Source of the DNA: JACMJL01 sp963791805
Lineage (GTDB): Bacteria; Bacillota; Clostridia; Clostridiales; Clostridiaceae
Assembly: GCA_963791805.1 (NCBI GenBank)
Contig: CAWBTU010000006.1
Coordinates: 2,027,943 to 2,091,942, forward strand
Direction: 5' to 3'
DNA: 64,000 nt
A model generated the notes under the pieces. That model was not told where the DNA came from. It was given only the letters and a program-made list of their open reading frames with translations, and did not search any database. The translations under genes and the position numbers were made by a program. Of the stretch, positions 36,134 through 45,408 are shown one piece after another; positions within the stretch are counted from its first letter, which is position 1; every line of letters starts with the position of its first letter.

Positions 36134-36162
36134 ATTATAGTACATTACTAATATTTTGTCAC
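36134..36162 (-). promoter_or_regulatory. Sigma-A promoter of the nucleotide-sugar dehydrogenase gene
   Basis: On the minus strand GTGACA (36162-36157) and TATAAT (36139-36134) are spaced by 17 nt, 57 nt before the GTG start. Confidence 0.65.
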
Positions 36163-36210
36163 TAAAGATTTCCTGTACCTCTTTTGCTTGTAAATATTAC
36201 ATTGAAATAG

Positions 36211-38046
36211 TTATTTTTTTCTATTATAAGTAGTTACCTTTTTCTCCATCAATTTAAAGACATCTTCTTTTTCCTTTAATATTACTTCTTTAAACTCTTC
36301 AATAGATTTTTCAATAAATTCTACTTCAATATCTATTGGTTTCTCAATAAATATTTTGTTGTGTCCTGTTGAAGTTAAAGCAGTTTCATCCATAAGTAAC
36401 TCTTCATATAATTTTTCACCAGGTCTTAATCCTGTATATTCAATCTTAATATCAATGTTCGGTCTTAACCCTGATAAAGTTATCAAGTCCTTAGCTAAAT
36501 CAGCAATCTTAACTGGTTCTCCCATGTCTAACACAAAAATTTCTCCACCTTTTGCAATTGCACCAGCCTGAATAACCAATTGAGCAGCTTCGGGAATTGT
36601 CATGAAAAATCTATTTATTTCAGGATGAGTAACAGTTATAGGGCCACCTAAAGCAATTTGTTTTTTAAAAAGTGGTATTACGCTTCCATTACTACCAAGC
36701 ACATTTCCAAATCTAACAGCTACATATTCAGTATCACTTTTTTTATCATATGCTTGAATAATTAGCTCACAGAATCTTTTACTTGCACCCATTATATTAG
36801 TTGGGTTTACTGCTTTATCTGTACTAATCTGAACGAATTTTATTACACCAAACTCATCAGAACAACGAACTAAATTGTAAGTACCTATTATATTGTTTTT
36901 AATTGCCTCCGCTGGGTTATCCTCCATTAATGGCACATGTTTGTGTGCAGCCGCATGAAAAACAACTTCAGGTTTTAATTCTCCAAACACATCTCTTAAT
37001 CTTTCTATTTCTCTTATACTTGCAATAATTACTTGCTTTTTTAAATTTGGAAATTTATTGTTTAATTCCATTTGAAGTTCATAGGCGTTATTTTCGTAGT
37101 TATCTAGAATAATTAATTCTTTAGGATTGAACTTTGCAATTTGTCTACACAATTCAGACCCTATAGAACCTCCACCACCAGTAACCATAACAATCCTATT
37201 GTTTACGTATTTATTAATATTAGAAACATCTAAAGTTACTTCTTCTCTTCCTAATAAATCTTCAATATTAACATCTCTAAGTTTGTTTATGTTGACTTTA
37301 CCATCTATAATTTCATATATTCCAGGTATAGTCTTTAATTTACATTCAGTTTGTTTGCAAACTCCAATAATTTTCTTTTTTGTTTGGTAATCTACGGATG
37401 GGATTGCTAATATTATTTCTTCTATATAATAATCATTTGTAATCTTAGGAATATTTTTTGTTTTACCAATAACCTTTACTCCACAAATAATTTTTTCCTG
37501 TTTGTTACTATCATCATCAACTAACCCTATAATATTATAATTGAATTCCACATGTTTTTTAATTTCTTTTATTAGTAATGCAGAAGCATCTCCTGCGCCA
37601 ACAATAATAATGTTGATGCTTTCTTCTCTGTTTTTTCTTGGTAATTTATTTTCATATACAATCCTATGCAGAAATCTAGTTCCACCTAATAGTGATACGC
37701 TTAAAAGCCAAAAAATAAAATGAACCGGAACTGGGAATCTATAATAAGAACCAATAAGTTTATAATTAATAAAGTAACTGTAGATAATAAAAACCACGTT
37801 TGCCAACGTTAATGAATAAATAATAGACAGTAGTTCATCTACAGAAGCATATTTCCATAACTTAGTATATAGATTAAAAATGCTATTAAAGAGTAAAGTT
37901 ATAATTATAACTGGTATTATAGATAACTTGTATAAATTGATATATTCACTTGGTATATTAAAATCAAACCTCAAAAGCAATGAAAAATATAGGGATACTG
38001 CAACTAAAAAGATATCCAATAAAATAAGTTGTTTGTCTTCCTTCAT
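36211..38046 (-). CDS. Membrane-bound UDP-sugar dehydratase/epimerase (CapD/WbpM family)
   Basis: A 611-residue protein with four N-terminal membrane helices (about 8-25, 40-58, 75-93, 107-121), a first Rossmann domain (GAGDAS at 150-155) and a second catalytic SDR domain (TGGGGSIGSE at 289-298). The catalytic region reads STDKAVNPTNIMGASKR; M419 replaces the usual Tyr and K423 is kept, as in the WbpM group. WbpM-type enzymes remove water from UDP-GlcNAc at C4/C6, leading to deoxy-amino sugars such as QuiNAc, FucNAc or bacillosamine. It stands in its own transcription unit between galU and the dehydrogenase. A TAGGATG site precedes the ATG. Confidence 0.9.
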   Translation of the reverse strand: MKEDKQLILLDIFLVAVSLYFSLLLRFDFNIPSEYINLYKLSIIPVIIITLLFNSIFNLYTKLWKYASVDELLSIIYSLTLANVVFIIYSYFINYKLIGSYYRFPVPVHFIFWLLSVSLLGGTRFLHRIVYENKLPRKNREESINIIIVGAGDASALLIKEIKKHVEFNYNIIGLVDDDSNKQEKIICGVKVIGKTKNIPKITNDYYIEEIILAIPSVDYQTKKKIIGVCKQTECKLKTIPGIYEIIDGKVNINKLRDVNIEDLLGREEVTLDVSNINKYVNNRIVMVTGGGGSIGSELCRQIAKFNPKELIILDNYENNAYELQMELNNKFPNLKKQVIIASIREIERLRDVFGELKPEVVFHAAAHKHVPLMEDNPAEAIKNNIIGTYNLVRCSDEFGVIKFVQISTDKAVNPTNIMGASKRFCELIIQAYDKKSDTEYVAVRFGNVLGSNGSVIPLFKKQIALGGPITVTHPEINRFFMTIPEAAQLVIQAGAIAKGGEIFVLDMGEPVKIADLAKDLITLSGLRPNIDIKIEYTGLRPGEKLYEELLMDETALTSTGHNKIFIEKPIDIEVEFIEKSIEEFKEVILKEKEDVFKLMEKKVTTYNRKK

Positions 38047-38106
38047 ATATACTCACATCCTATTACAAGCTAAGTTTCTTAAGTATATTTCTATACTCCA
38101 CTCATT

Positions 38107-38134
38107 ATTTTACCTTATTTGAGGAATTAATCAA
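38107..38134 (-). promoter_or_regulatory. Candidate sigma-A promoter of the CapD-like gene
   Basis: On the minus strand TTGATT (38134-38129) and TAAAAT (38112-38107) are 16 nt apart, about 60 nt before the start at 38046. Confidence 0.55.
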
Positions 38135-38209
38135 TGTTTTTTTCAAGTTGATTCCCTCCAATGAATAGTTATTTTATTAAAGCCACAGTTTAAATGTGCT
38201 TAATTTCAT

Positions 38210-38242
38210 AAAAATAGATTCATGAAACGAACTTCATGAATC
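38210..38242 (-). terminator. Terminator of galU
   Basis: GATTCATGAA (38217-38226) pairs with TTCATGAATC (38233-38242); TATTTTTA follows on the minus strand. Confidence 0.75.
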
Positions 38243-38250
38243 ATTAAATC

Positions 38251-39168
38251 TTATTTTATATCTTCAATATTTCCTATAGAATTGAAAATAGCAGCATAAT
38301 TAGGATTATTTTTTAATCTTTTAAAATAATTAATTAATGGATCTTTTAAATCTTCTCGCTTCAATGCAAATTCAATAGTAGCTTCTAAGAAACCTAACCT
38401 GTCTCCTACATCATATCTTCTACCTTCAAAATTATATGCATACATAGCTTCCTGAGTAATTAAAGTTTTAAGTGCATCTGTAAGTTGAATTTCTCCACCT
38501 TTTCCTGGTATAGTGTTATCTAAGATATCAAATATTTGAGGAGTGATTATATATCTACCTAATATTGCTATATCTGAAGGGGCTTCGTCCATCTTAGGTT
38601 TTTCTACTAAGTCCTTAACCTTATATACTCTTTCTTCTATATTCATACCTTTGACTATTCCATACTTGCAGACTTCTATATGAGGCACCTGTTGAACGCC
38701 TAAAATTGTAGTTTTATACTCATCAAAACAATCTATTAATTGCTTCAAACAAGGTACTTCACTGTCAACCACATCATCTCCAAGCATTACAGCAAAAGGC
38801 TCATTTCCAACAAAGGTTCTTGCACAATTTATTGCATGTCCTAAACCTTTGGGTTCCTTTTGTCTAATATAATAAATGTCAGCCATATTTGAAATATCTC
38901 TTACCATTTTAAGCATCTCGTCTTTGCTTTGGTTCTCCAGTTCCTTTTCTAATTCCACTGATTTATCAAAGTGGTCTTCAATAGCTCTTTTATTTCTTCC
39001 AGTAATTATCAAAATTTGCTCTATGCCTGAAGCAACCGCCTCTTCTATTATATATTGTATTGTTGGCTTATCAACAATTGGAAGCATTTCCTTAGGTTGA
39101 GCCTTAGTTGCAGGTAGAAACCTTGTGCCTAATCCTGCTGCTGGAATTATAGCCTTTTTAACTTTCAT
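38251..39168 (-). CDS. galU: UTP-glucose-1-phosphate uridylyltransferase
   Basis: It makes UDP-glucose from glucose-1-phosphate and UTP. The nucleotide-binding signature GLGTRFLPATKAQPKEMLPI is at 12-31, with the catalytic lysine region LVEKPKMDEAPSD and the GKGGEIQLTDAL block later. The 305-residue length is typical. The ATG at 39168 follows AAGGAGA. Its substrate comes from the phosphoglucomutase encoded two genes upstream (40360-42081), so this is the glucose-activation end of the polysaccharide locus. UDP-glucose is also needed for glycolipid and teichoic acid synthesis. Confidence 0.95.
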   Translation of the reverse strand: MKVKKAIIPAAGLGTRFLPATKAQPKEMLPIVDKPTIQYIIEEAVASGIEQILIITGRNKRAIEDHFDKSVELEKELENQSKDEMLKMVRDISNMADIYYIRQKEPKGLGHAINCARTFVGNEPFAVMLGDDVVDSEVPCLKQLIDCFDEYKTTILGVQQVPHIEVCKYGIVKGMNIEERVYKVKDLVEKPKMDEAPSDIAILGRYIITPQIFDILDNTIPGKGGEIQLTDALKTLITQEAMYAYNFEGRRYDVGDRLGFLEATIEFALKREDLKDPLINYFKRLKNNPNYAAIFNSIGNIEDIK

Positions 39169-39201
39169 ACAAATTCTCCTTCCTCTCTATGCCATGTCTT
39201 A

Positions 39202-40284
39202 TTATTTTTTCTCGCTTTTTTCATTACTTTTTAGTATTCCCTCTAATTGCATTACTATTTCATCATCACTATTAATTTTTTTTGCTATTTCAAGATGCAG
39301 TTTTGATTGTTCAATATCACCATCATTATAATAGCACAATACTAAATTAGTACAGATTTCAATTGATTTTGTTACTTCAAAGGCTTTCCTAAAATAAGGA
39401 ATTGCATTTTTATAATCTTCCATGGAAGCATAGCTTAATCCAAATTCATTATACACTTCAATTATGTCACTATCTAGTCTCATTGCATCATTTAAGTAAT
39501 ATATTGCTTTTTCGAAACACTTTAAATTTCTATATGCTACTGCAATATGAAAATATATTGATGGATTTTGCTCAAATTTGTCTAGAAGTGGCAACAATAA
39601 TTTTAATGCTTCTTGTGGCTGTGTAGTTGTAAGCTCCTTACCTTTATTATAATCACAACTTGTACTTAACTCTTCCATACGAGCTGATATTTCCTCTGTG
39701 ATTTCTCCACCATTCTCTATGAATTTATTCATTGAAAACAATGCAGCTTCAAAATCCTCTTTCTTCTGCTTTAACAAGGATTCATAAAAGTAAACTAGTG
39801 GAAAGTGTTTAACAAGTTTAGCCTTTTCTAAAACAATTATTTCTTCATCAACAAACTTATTGTCCTTTTCAGCTAATTCATGTACTATCATTATAAGCTT
39901 TTCATAGTTTTCAGCATTAGATTCTAATACAACTAGTCCATTTAGTAGAATAAAAGCGTCTTCTAGTAAATCAGCTTTAACTTCTTCAGCAATTGTCTTC
40001 TTAATAATTAGGATATTTTCACTTTCATTACTAAGAATATCCTTATATAGTGAATTAAACTTAAATGAAGGATCTGCGCCCATGATGAATGTCATACCTT
40101 CTATTAGATATGAAATTGGAAACCCGTCACTATAATTATTTTTTGAAACATCATTAATTAACCTTTTTGCTCTTACAGGAAAGTCTATGTTTACATTCGT
40201 ATTAAATTTAAATATACTTTTTACCACTTCTTGTTTTAATTCTATAAAAAGTAGTTCTGTTAGCTTCTCTGAATATTGGAACAA
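39202..40284 (-). CDS. Tetratricopeptide repeat protein, function unknown
   Basis: A 360-residue cytoplasmic protein without signal or membrane helices. The C-terminal half holds at least three TPR units: PSIYFHIAVAYRNLKCFEKA, IIEVYNEFGLSYASMEDYKNA and SIEICTNLVLCYYNDGDIEQS. The N-terminal half is helical and acidic but has no motif I recognise. The TTG at 40284 is the only start in frame after a nearby stop codon and follows a GAGAGATGATG stretch. It sits between pgcA and galU, but a link to polysaccharide synthesis is only positional. Protein-protein interaction is the expected role. Confidence 0.7.
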   Translation of the reverse strand: MFQYSEKLTELLFIELKQEVVKSIFKFNTNVNIDFPVRAKRLINDVSKNNYSDGFPISYLIEGMTFIMGADPSFKFNSLYKDILSNESENILIIKKTIAEEVKADLLEDAFILLNGLVVLESNAENYEKLIMIVHELAEKDNKFVDEEIIVLEKAKLVKHFPLVYFYESLLKQKKEDFEAALFSMNKFIENGGEITEEISARMEELSTSCDYNKGKELTTTQPQEALKLLLPLLDKFEQNPSIYFHIAVAYRNLKCFEKAIYYLNDAMRLDSDIIEVYNEFGLSYASMEDYKNAIPYFRKAFEVTKSIEICTNLVLCYYNDGDIEQSKLHLEIAKKINSDDEIVMQLEGILKSNEKSEKK

Positions 40285-40327
40285 ATCATCATCATCTCTC
40301 TAACCTTTAAATTTATGCATATTTATA

Positions 40328-40348
40328 GGGTGAAAGTTTATTTCACCC
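40328..40348 (-). terminator. Weak terminator-like hairpin after pgcA
   Basis: GGGTGAAA (40328-40335) pairs with TTTCACCC (40341-40348) around a 5-nt loop. There is no clear U-run afterwards on the minus strand, so read-through into the TPR gene is likely. Confidence 0.45.
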
Positions 40349-40359
40349 CAAAATGATTT

Positions 40360-42081
40360 TCAACTTACTATTTTCATGATTTCTTTTTTAAAACTTTCAA
40401 GCTTTTCTTCAGAATCTTCTACACTTGACCCTACAACACTAAAATATATTTTCATTTTAGGTTCAGTTCCAGATGGCCTTACTACAAACCAGGAATTATC
40501 TTCTAAAATAAACTTCAAAACATTAGACTTTGGCAAATCTATACTTTTCTCAGTCAATTTAATTAAGTCCTTTTCAACACCCACTTTGTAGTCCATTTTC
40601 TTTCTAATTTTTATGTCACCCACTGTTGGCTTCATAGAATGTCTTAAATATTCCATAATATCTTCCATTTTTTCCTGTCCGATTTTGCCATTAAACTCCA
40701 TGGAAACAAGGCCCTCACGATTATAACCATATTTTTCAAATAATTGAATTAGGGCATCATACAAGCTCATACCCTTAGTTTTATAATAAAGTGTCATTTC
40801 GCAAATTAATGTAGCAGCAATTACAGCATCTTTGTCTCTTACAAAAGTTCCAGCTAAATAACCATAACTTTCTTCAAATCCAAACAAAAATGTATTGCTA
40901 TCACTTTGCTCAAACTCTTTTATTTTTTCACCTATATATTTGAAACCAGTTAATACATCTATTAGTTCAACTCCATAATGTTTTGCAATATTAGCCGCCA
41001 TTTCTGTTGTAACTATAGTTTTAATAGCAGCAGCATTTCTGGGAAGAGTGTTCAAATCCTTATTTGAAGAAAGAATATAATCTAGTAATAAAACGCCTGT
41101 TTGGTTACCAGTTAAAACTCTATACTCATTGTTATTATCCCTAACAACCACACCTATCCTATCGCAGTCAGGATCAGTTCCAAAAATAATATCTGGTTGT
41201 ATTTCTTTAGCCATATCCATAGCAATTTTAAAAACATCTTCTACTTCTGGATTGGGGTAAGGCGCAGTAGGGAAATTTCCATTTGGCAATTCCTGTTCTT
41301 TTACTACGTTAACATTCTCGTATCCAAGTTCTTTTAATACTCTCCTAATAGGAACATTTCCAGTTCCATGTATAGGAGTATATATAATTTTTAAATTCTT
41401 TGCATTAACTTTAACTAACTCTTTTCTTAAAGTTAATCCCTTTACCTTCTCAATGTATTTCTTATCAATATCTTCGCCAATAATTCTTAGTAACCCATTA
41501 TTTTTAGCTTCTTCTAAATCTAAGCTTTTAATCTTAGCAAAATCATCAACACTCTCTATATATGAAAGTATTTTAGCTGCATTCTCATCGGTAACTTGTC
41601 CACCATCGTCTCCATAAACTTTATATCCATTATATTGTTTTGGATTATGTGATGCTGTTATTACTATACCAGCTTTAGATCCTAATTCTCTTACTGTATA
41701 TGAAAGCATAGGAGTAGGCCTTAATGATTCAAATAAATTTACTTTAATTCCATTTCCAGTTAGCACTTTTGCAGCAGTTTCAGCAAAAGCAATGGATTTA
41801 TTTCTTGAATCATAAGCTATACTAACTGATGCATCATTAGTTCCATATGTATTAATTAAATAATCAGCTAACCCTTGAGTTACTTTTCCTATTGTATATA
41901 TATTCATTCTATTGCATCCAGCACCAATTATGCCTCTTAGCCCCCCAGTACCGAACTCAAGCTCTCTATAAAATCTTTCCTCTAATTCCTTCTCGTCTTT
42001 TATTGAAGAAAGTTCTTTTTTCGTATCTAAATCTATAATTTCAGATTTTATCCATAAATTATATTTTTCCTTATAATTCAT
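40360..42081 (-). CDS. pgcA: Alpha-phosphoglucomutase (phosphohexomutase family)
   Basis: It interconverts glucose-6-phosphate and glucose-1-phosphate. The 573-residue length matches B. subtilis PgcA. The catalytic phosphoserine is S144 in TASHNPKQYNGYK, the metal loop is DPDCDR (303-308), the sugar-binding loop is GFEESYGY, and the phosphate-binding loop is RPSGTEPK near the C-terminus. The ATG at 42081 follows GGGAGG. It feeds GalU with glucose-1-phosphate. Phosphomannomutase activity is a possible side function of the family. Confidence 0.94.
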   Translation of the reverse strand: MNYKEKYNLWIKSEIIDLDTKKELSSIKDEKELEERFYRELEFGTGGLRGIIGAGCNRMNIYTIGKVTQGLADYLINTYGTNDASVSIAYDSRNKSIAFAETAAKVLTGNGIKVNLFESLRPTPMLSYTVRELGSKAGIVITASHNPKQYNGYKVYGDDGGQVTDENAAKILSYIESVDDFAKIKSLDLEEAKNNGLLRIIGEDIDKKYIEKVKGLTLRKELVKVNAKNLKIIYTPIHGTGNVPIRRVLKELGYENVNVVKEQELPNGNFPTAPYPNPEVEDVFKIAMDMAKEIQPDIIFGTDPDCDRIGVVVRDNNNEYRVLTGNQTGVLLLDYILSSNKDLNTLPRNAAAIKTIVTTEMAANIAKHYGVELIDVLTGFKYIGEKIKEFEQSDSNTFLFGFEESYGYLAGTFVRDKDAVIAATLICEMTLYYKTKGMSLYDALIQLFEKYGYNREGLVSMEFNGKIGQEKMEDIMEYLRHSMKPTVGDIKIRKKMDYKVGVEKDLIKLTEKSIDLPKSNVLKFILEDNSWFVVRPSGTEPKMKIYFSVVGSSVEDSEEKLESFKKEIMKIVS

Positions 42082-42399
42082 TAATATCCTCCCTTTCTCC
42101 CATTGCTAACATTTGTCATATTTCTATATCTATTATACTATAATTTAGTAAAAGGAAAACCCTTTTTTAAACAAATATATAATTAGGTCAAGTCTTTGAA
42201 ACTAATATCTAATTAGGTATTAGTGTAATCTGATACTTATTTCATAAATATACATATTGGATGGTTAAATAATAATTTAAAATTAATAGTTGAGAGTTTA
42301 TAATACTTTCATTGAATTATTATTGTAACTCTCAACTTATAAAATTGCTATTTATTTTTATATGTAGATATTTACATATGGTTTTTTGCTACAAAAACT
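42082..42399. other. Gene-free interval between rplY and pgcA
   Basis: I find no gene here. The interval holds an 11-bp perfect stem AGTTGAGAGTT / AACTCTCAACT (42288-42298 / 42327-42337) with a long AT-rich loop, probably the end of the rplY transcript although no strong U-run follows. The AT-rich 42110-42180 region presumably carries the pgcA promoter. Confidence 0.5.
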
Positions 42400-43038
42400 C
42401 TAAGATGGTTTTTCACTTTCACTTACCTTTTTATTATTGTCTATAAGAACCTCTAGATCTTCTTCATGAGTTGCAACATTGTTTGAAACCTCCATATTCC
42501 CGTGTGTTATTGACGCAATTACACTCCGCATATCATCTATAATTGATATTTCTTTAGCTAATTCGATGTCTCCAACTCTAAAAGTTTCACCTCTATTTAA
42601 AACTGAAAGATCAATTTCTACATACTTAGGGATAGCATCAGCATTACATTCAACTTTAATATTTGTTTTTTCCTTTTGAATAATTCCTCCTTGGCTTTTA
42701 ATTTTATTTTCACCTGAGAAATGAATAGGTACCTCAGTAGTAACTTTCATATTAGCTTCAAGGGCTTCTAAATCTAAGTGAATTATATTCATATTAACTG
42801 GATCTCTTTGCACTTCTTTGATTAATGTATTAATGTCTTTTCCTTCAACATTAATACCTATAGTTCCATGTTCACCATTTTTGTTAATAAATGAATTTAA
42901 TTCTAAGTTTTCTACCTCAAACATAATGCTATTAAAATCCTTACCATAGATTATTCCTGGCACATAGCCCTTAATTCTAGACTTTTTTGCAGCATTTGAT
43001 TTATTATTGTCCCTAATCTTTGCATTTAACTTTTCCAT
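42400..43038 (-). CDS. rplY: Ribosomal protein L25 / general stress protein Ctc
   Basis: A 212-residue two-domain L25 (CTC) protein that binds 5S rRNA. The N-terminal L25 domain (1-about 90) has AAKKSRIKGYVPGIIYGKDF and GEHGTIGINVEG; the C-terminal TL5 domain shows VTTEVPIHFSGENKIKSQGG and YVEIDLSVLNRGETFRVGDI. I chose the ATG at 43038 because TAGGAGGG precedes it. A short acidic C-terminal tail follows. In Bacillus the gene is stress-induced; the AT-rich divergent region with speA contains no sigma-B promoter I could confirm. Confidence 0.92.
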   Translation of the reverse strand: MEKLNAKIRDNNKSNAAKKSRIKGYVPGIIYGKDFNSIMFEVENLELNSFINKNGEHGTIGINVEGKDINTLIKEVQRDPVNMNIIHLDLEALEANMKVTTEVPIHFSGENKIKSQGGIIQKEKTNIKVECNADAIPKYVEIDLSVLNRGETFRVGDIELAKEISIIDDMRSVIASITHGNMEVSNNVATHEEDLEVLIDNNKKVSESEKPS

Positions 43039-43126
43039 TATATCCCTCCTAATCTTTGTATTATTCTCAAAATTCATTCTTTTTATACAGCAAAAAAATA
43101 TTTATTTATTTATTTTTTAAGTTATA

Positions 43127-43155
43127 TTGCATTTACAAATTTATTAACTTATAAT
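43127..43155 (+). promoter_or_regulatory. Candidate sigma-A promoter of speA
   Basis: TTGCAT (43127-43132) and TATAAT (43150-43155) are 17 nt apart. The leader of about 80 nt can form a hairpin AAACCTT / AAGGTTT (43183-43189 / 43199-43205) before the ribosome site. Confidence 0.6.
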
Positions 43156-43241
43156 GATATTGTTTTAAATGATAGGTTATGGAAACCTTTGACACTCTAA
43201 GGTTTTAACAATATAAATTAAAGAAGAAGGTGCATAAATAA

Positions 43242-44705
43242 GTGTATAGATTAGATCAAAACGAAACTCCTTTATTTGATGCCTTGATGGAGTATGTAAA
43301 TAGAGAGACTATTCCCTTTCACGTTCCAGGGCACAAGAAGGGTATTGGAATGGATGAAGAGTTTAGAAATTTTATTGGAATGAATCCTTTAAAAATTGAT
43401 GTTACAGTTTTTAAATTAGTAGATAGTCTTCATCATCCAACGGGACCAATAAAGCTAGCACAAGAATTAGCTGCAGATGCTTATGGTTCAGATGCTGCAT
43501 TTTTTTCAATTCATGGAACATCTGGAGCAATCCAGGCTATGATTATGTCAGTGGTAAATGACGGTGATAAAATACTAATACCTCGAAATGTACATAAATC
43601 CATTACCGGTGGAATTATTCTCAGTGGTGCAGTACCAGTATACATGCAACCTGAATTAGATAAAAATGTAGGAATCGCTCACGGAGTTTCACCTGAAACA
43701 GTAGAAAATGCTCTTAAATTAAACCCTGATGCAAAAGCAGTATTAATTATTAATCCTACTTATTATGGCGTTGCAACAGATATTAATAAAATTGCCGAAA
43801 TAGTTCATAGCTATGATATCCCATTAATTGTTGATGAAGCACATGGACCACATTTAGGCTTTAATGATAAATTACCAATGTCAGCTATGGAATCTGGTGC
43901 AGATATTTGTGCACAAAGTACACATAAAATAATTGGAGCAATGACTCAATGTTCTCTGCTTCATGTTAATGCTAAAAGAGTTGATGTAAATAGAGTTCAA
44001 CAAATTTTAAGTTTAATGCAAACTACATCTCCATCTTATGTTTTAATGGCATCTCTTGATTGCGCCAGAAGGCAAATTTCACTAAGCGGAGAAGAACTTT
44101 TAGATAAAACAATAGAACTCTCAAACTATACTCGTGCAGAGGTTAATAAAATTCCAGGCTTCTATTGCTTTGGAGAAGAAGTTTTAGGAATACCAGGTGC
44201 TTTTGCTTTTGATCCAACTAAAATCACCATTACCTGCCGAGATTTAGGAATCACAGGTTATGACTTAGATATGATACTTGCAAACACTTATCATATCCAA
44301 GTTGAATTATCTGATCTATATAATGTACTTGCAGTTGGTTCTTTTGGTGATACAGAAGATAGTATAGAAGCACTCCTAAGTGCCCTGAAAAAAATCAGCG
44401 CAGAGTACTATGGCAAAGGCGATAGAAAATCAGACTTTATAAATATCCCATCTATCCCTGACCAGGTTCTAAAACCAAGAATTGCTTTTAATAGCCAAAA
44501 GGTTTCAGTTCCTATTCAAGAAAGTGTTGGATTAAAAAGCGGTGAATTTCTTATGGCCTATCCGCCCGGCATCCCAATACTTTGCCCAGGAGAAATAATC
44601 ACCCAAGAAATAGTTGACTACGTTAACAAACTAAAAGAAGTAGGCCTCTATGTTCAAGGAACCGAAGACCCTGAAGTTGAAAATATAAAAGTAGTTAAAG
44701 AATAA
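43242..44705 (+). CDS. speA: Arginine/lysine/ornithine decarboxylase (SpeA type)
   Basis: A 487-residue fold-type I PLP decarboxylase. The start NETPLFDALMEYVNRETIPF and HVPGHKKG (27-34) match B. subtilis SpeA, the arginine decarboxylase of polyamine synthesis. The cofactor lysine is K229 in QSTHKIIG, preceded by IVDEAHGPH (196-204); the C-terminus has AYPPGIPILCPGE. The GTG at 43242 follows AGAAGGTG. It is transcribed alone with a strong terminator. Arginine is the most likely substrate by similarity to SpeA, but lysine decarboxylases of this short type exist. Confidence 0.9.
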   Translation: MYRLDQNETPLFDALMEYVNRETIPFHVPGHKKGIGMDEEFRNFIGMNPLKIDVTVFKLVDSLHHPTGPIKLAQELAADAYGSDAAFFSIHGTSGAIQAMIMSVVNDGDKILIPRNVHKSITGGIILSGAVPVYMQPELDKNVGIAHGVSPETVENALKLNPDAKAVLIINPTYYGVATDINKIAEIVHSYDIPLIVDEAHGPHLGFNDKLPMSAMESGADICAQSTHKIIGAMTQCSLLHVNAKRVDVNRVQQILSLMQTTSPSYVLMASLDCARRQISLSGEELLDKTIELSNYTRAEVNKIPGFYCFGEEVLGIPGAFAFDPTKITITCRDLGITGYDLDMILANTYHIQVELSDLYNVLAVGSFGDTEDSIEALLSALKKISAEYYGKGDRKSDFINIPSIPDQVLKPRIAFNSQKVSVPIQESVGLKSGEFLMAYPPGIPILCPGEIITQEIVDYVNKLKEVGLYVQGTEDPEVENIKVVKE

Positions 44706-44707
44706 TT

Positions 44708-44761
44708 AAAGAGGAGCTCTCAAAATAATTTTAAAATTATTTAAAGAGAGCTCCTCTTTTT
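44708..44761 (+). terminator. Terminator of speA
   Basis: AAAGAGGAGCTCTC (44708-44721) pairs with GAGAGCTCCTCTTT (44746-44759), closing over an AT palindrome, followed by TTTTTAATTTTT. Confidence 0.9.
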
Positions 44762-44959
44762 AATTTTTAATATTGCATCTTCTTTTTAAGAAAACAAGTT
44801 ATCATGAAAAAAAGTTATCTTAATAACTTTTAAAGAAGATAACAAGATAAGAAGATATAGTCCGGGCCAAGGTTTGCGGGTTTCACTGTTTTTTTGTGCA
44901 TGATCAGTTGTGGAGTTAGACTTTTCTTTAATTCCTGTCTTGTTAATATAATGATTATT
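44762..44959. other. Gene-free segment before the hairpin array
   Basis: AT-rich with a small hairpin around AAAGTTAT / ATAACTTT (about 44812-44832). The reading frames here have no ribosome site or recognisable product. Confidence 0.5.
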
Positions 44960-45171
44960 TAACGCTACGTAACAATATGATATTTCATGCGTAGAGATTG
45001 TCTGAGAGAGCATTAGAAAGACTTAGCTGGATAATTTTTGAATTGCGTTAAGCCCGCGAAATGTTTCAGCGTAGCGAGTTTTGAGTGGGTAGCAATTTTA
45101 AAATTAGCCAGCTTAGTCTTTCTATGCGCAGCGAACAATCTCTTAGCAGGAAATATTATATTGTTACGTTA
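44960..45171. repeat. Giant hairpin element, copy 1
   Basis: The left arm 44968-45046 is complementary to the right arm 45092-45168. CGTAACAATATGATATTT (44968-44985) pairs with 45151-45168 with one G-U-type difference; AGAGATTGT and TAGAAAGACTTAGCTGG pair further in. The apical core, 45047-45091, contains GCGAAATGTTT and GCGAGTTTTGAG, bracketed by CCC / GGG. The core is shared with three further copies downstream. There is no gene inside. Confidence 0.85.
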
Positions 45172-45172
45172 C

Positions 45173-45214
45173 ATTCATCATCATATATTCATCATCATAT
45201 ATTCATCATCATAT
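45173..45214. repeat. Three tandem 14-nt repeats
   Basis: ATTCATCATCATAT is repeated exactly three times (45173-45186, 45187-45200, 45201-45214). It occupies the place where the left arm of hairpin copy 2 should be. Confidence 0.95.
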
Positions 45215-45224
45215 ATTAATTATA

Positions 45225-45407
45225 AAATCCACTTAAGTCCACGAAATGTTTGAGCCTTAGCGAGTTTTGAGTTGATAGTAATTGGAAAATAAATCAGCTT
45301 TGTCTTTATTGTTACAGCAGCTATCTCTTAACATTTAGCCTTTCAATTTAAAAAATGCCTCGGATTTTATTGTGCTAATTTATTCCTTAATGTAGTGAAA
45401 ATGTACG
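45225..45407. repeat. Giant hairpin element, copy 2 (left arm missing)
   Basis: Core 45230-45280 (GTCCACGAAATGTTTGAG then TTAGCGAGTTTTGAG) and right arm are present, but no complementary left arm. The right side continues into an 87-nt tail (45321-45407) repeated with a single mismatch after copy 3 (45580-45666). Confidence 0.8.
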
Positions 45408-45408
45408 T

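Noticed and set aside
18162..42081. Recently transferred island with mobility genes
   Set aside because: Polysaccharide loci are often exchanged, but I see no integrase, transposase, tRNA or direct-repeat boundary. The slightly higher AT content of the glycosyltransferase genes alone is not enough.
44786..45253. Open frames of 71-75 codons on both strands in the hairpin array
   Set aside because: They lack ribosome sites and recognisable motifs, and their codons follow the repeated core. The same peptide-like string (SVASFEW-type) recurs only because the DNA core recurs.
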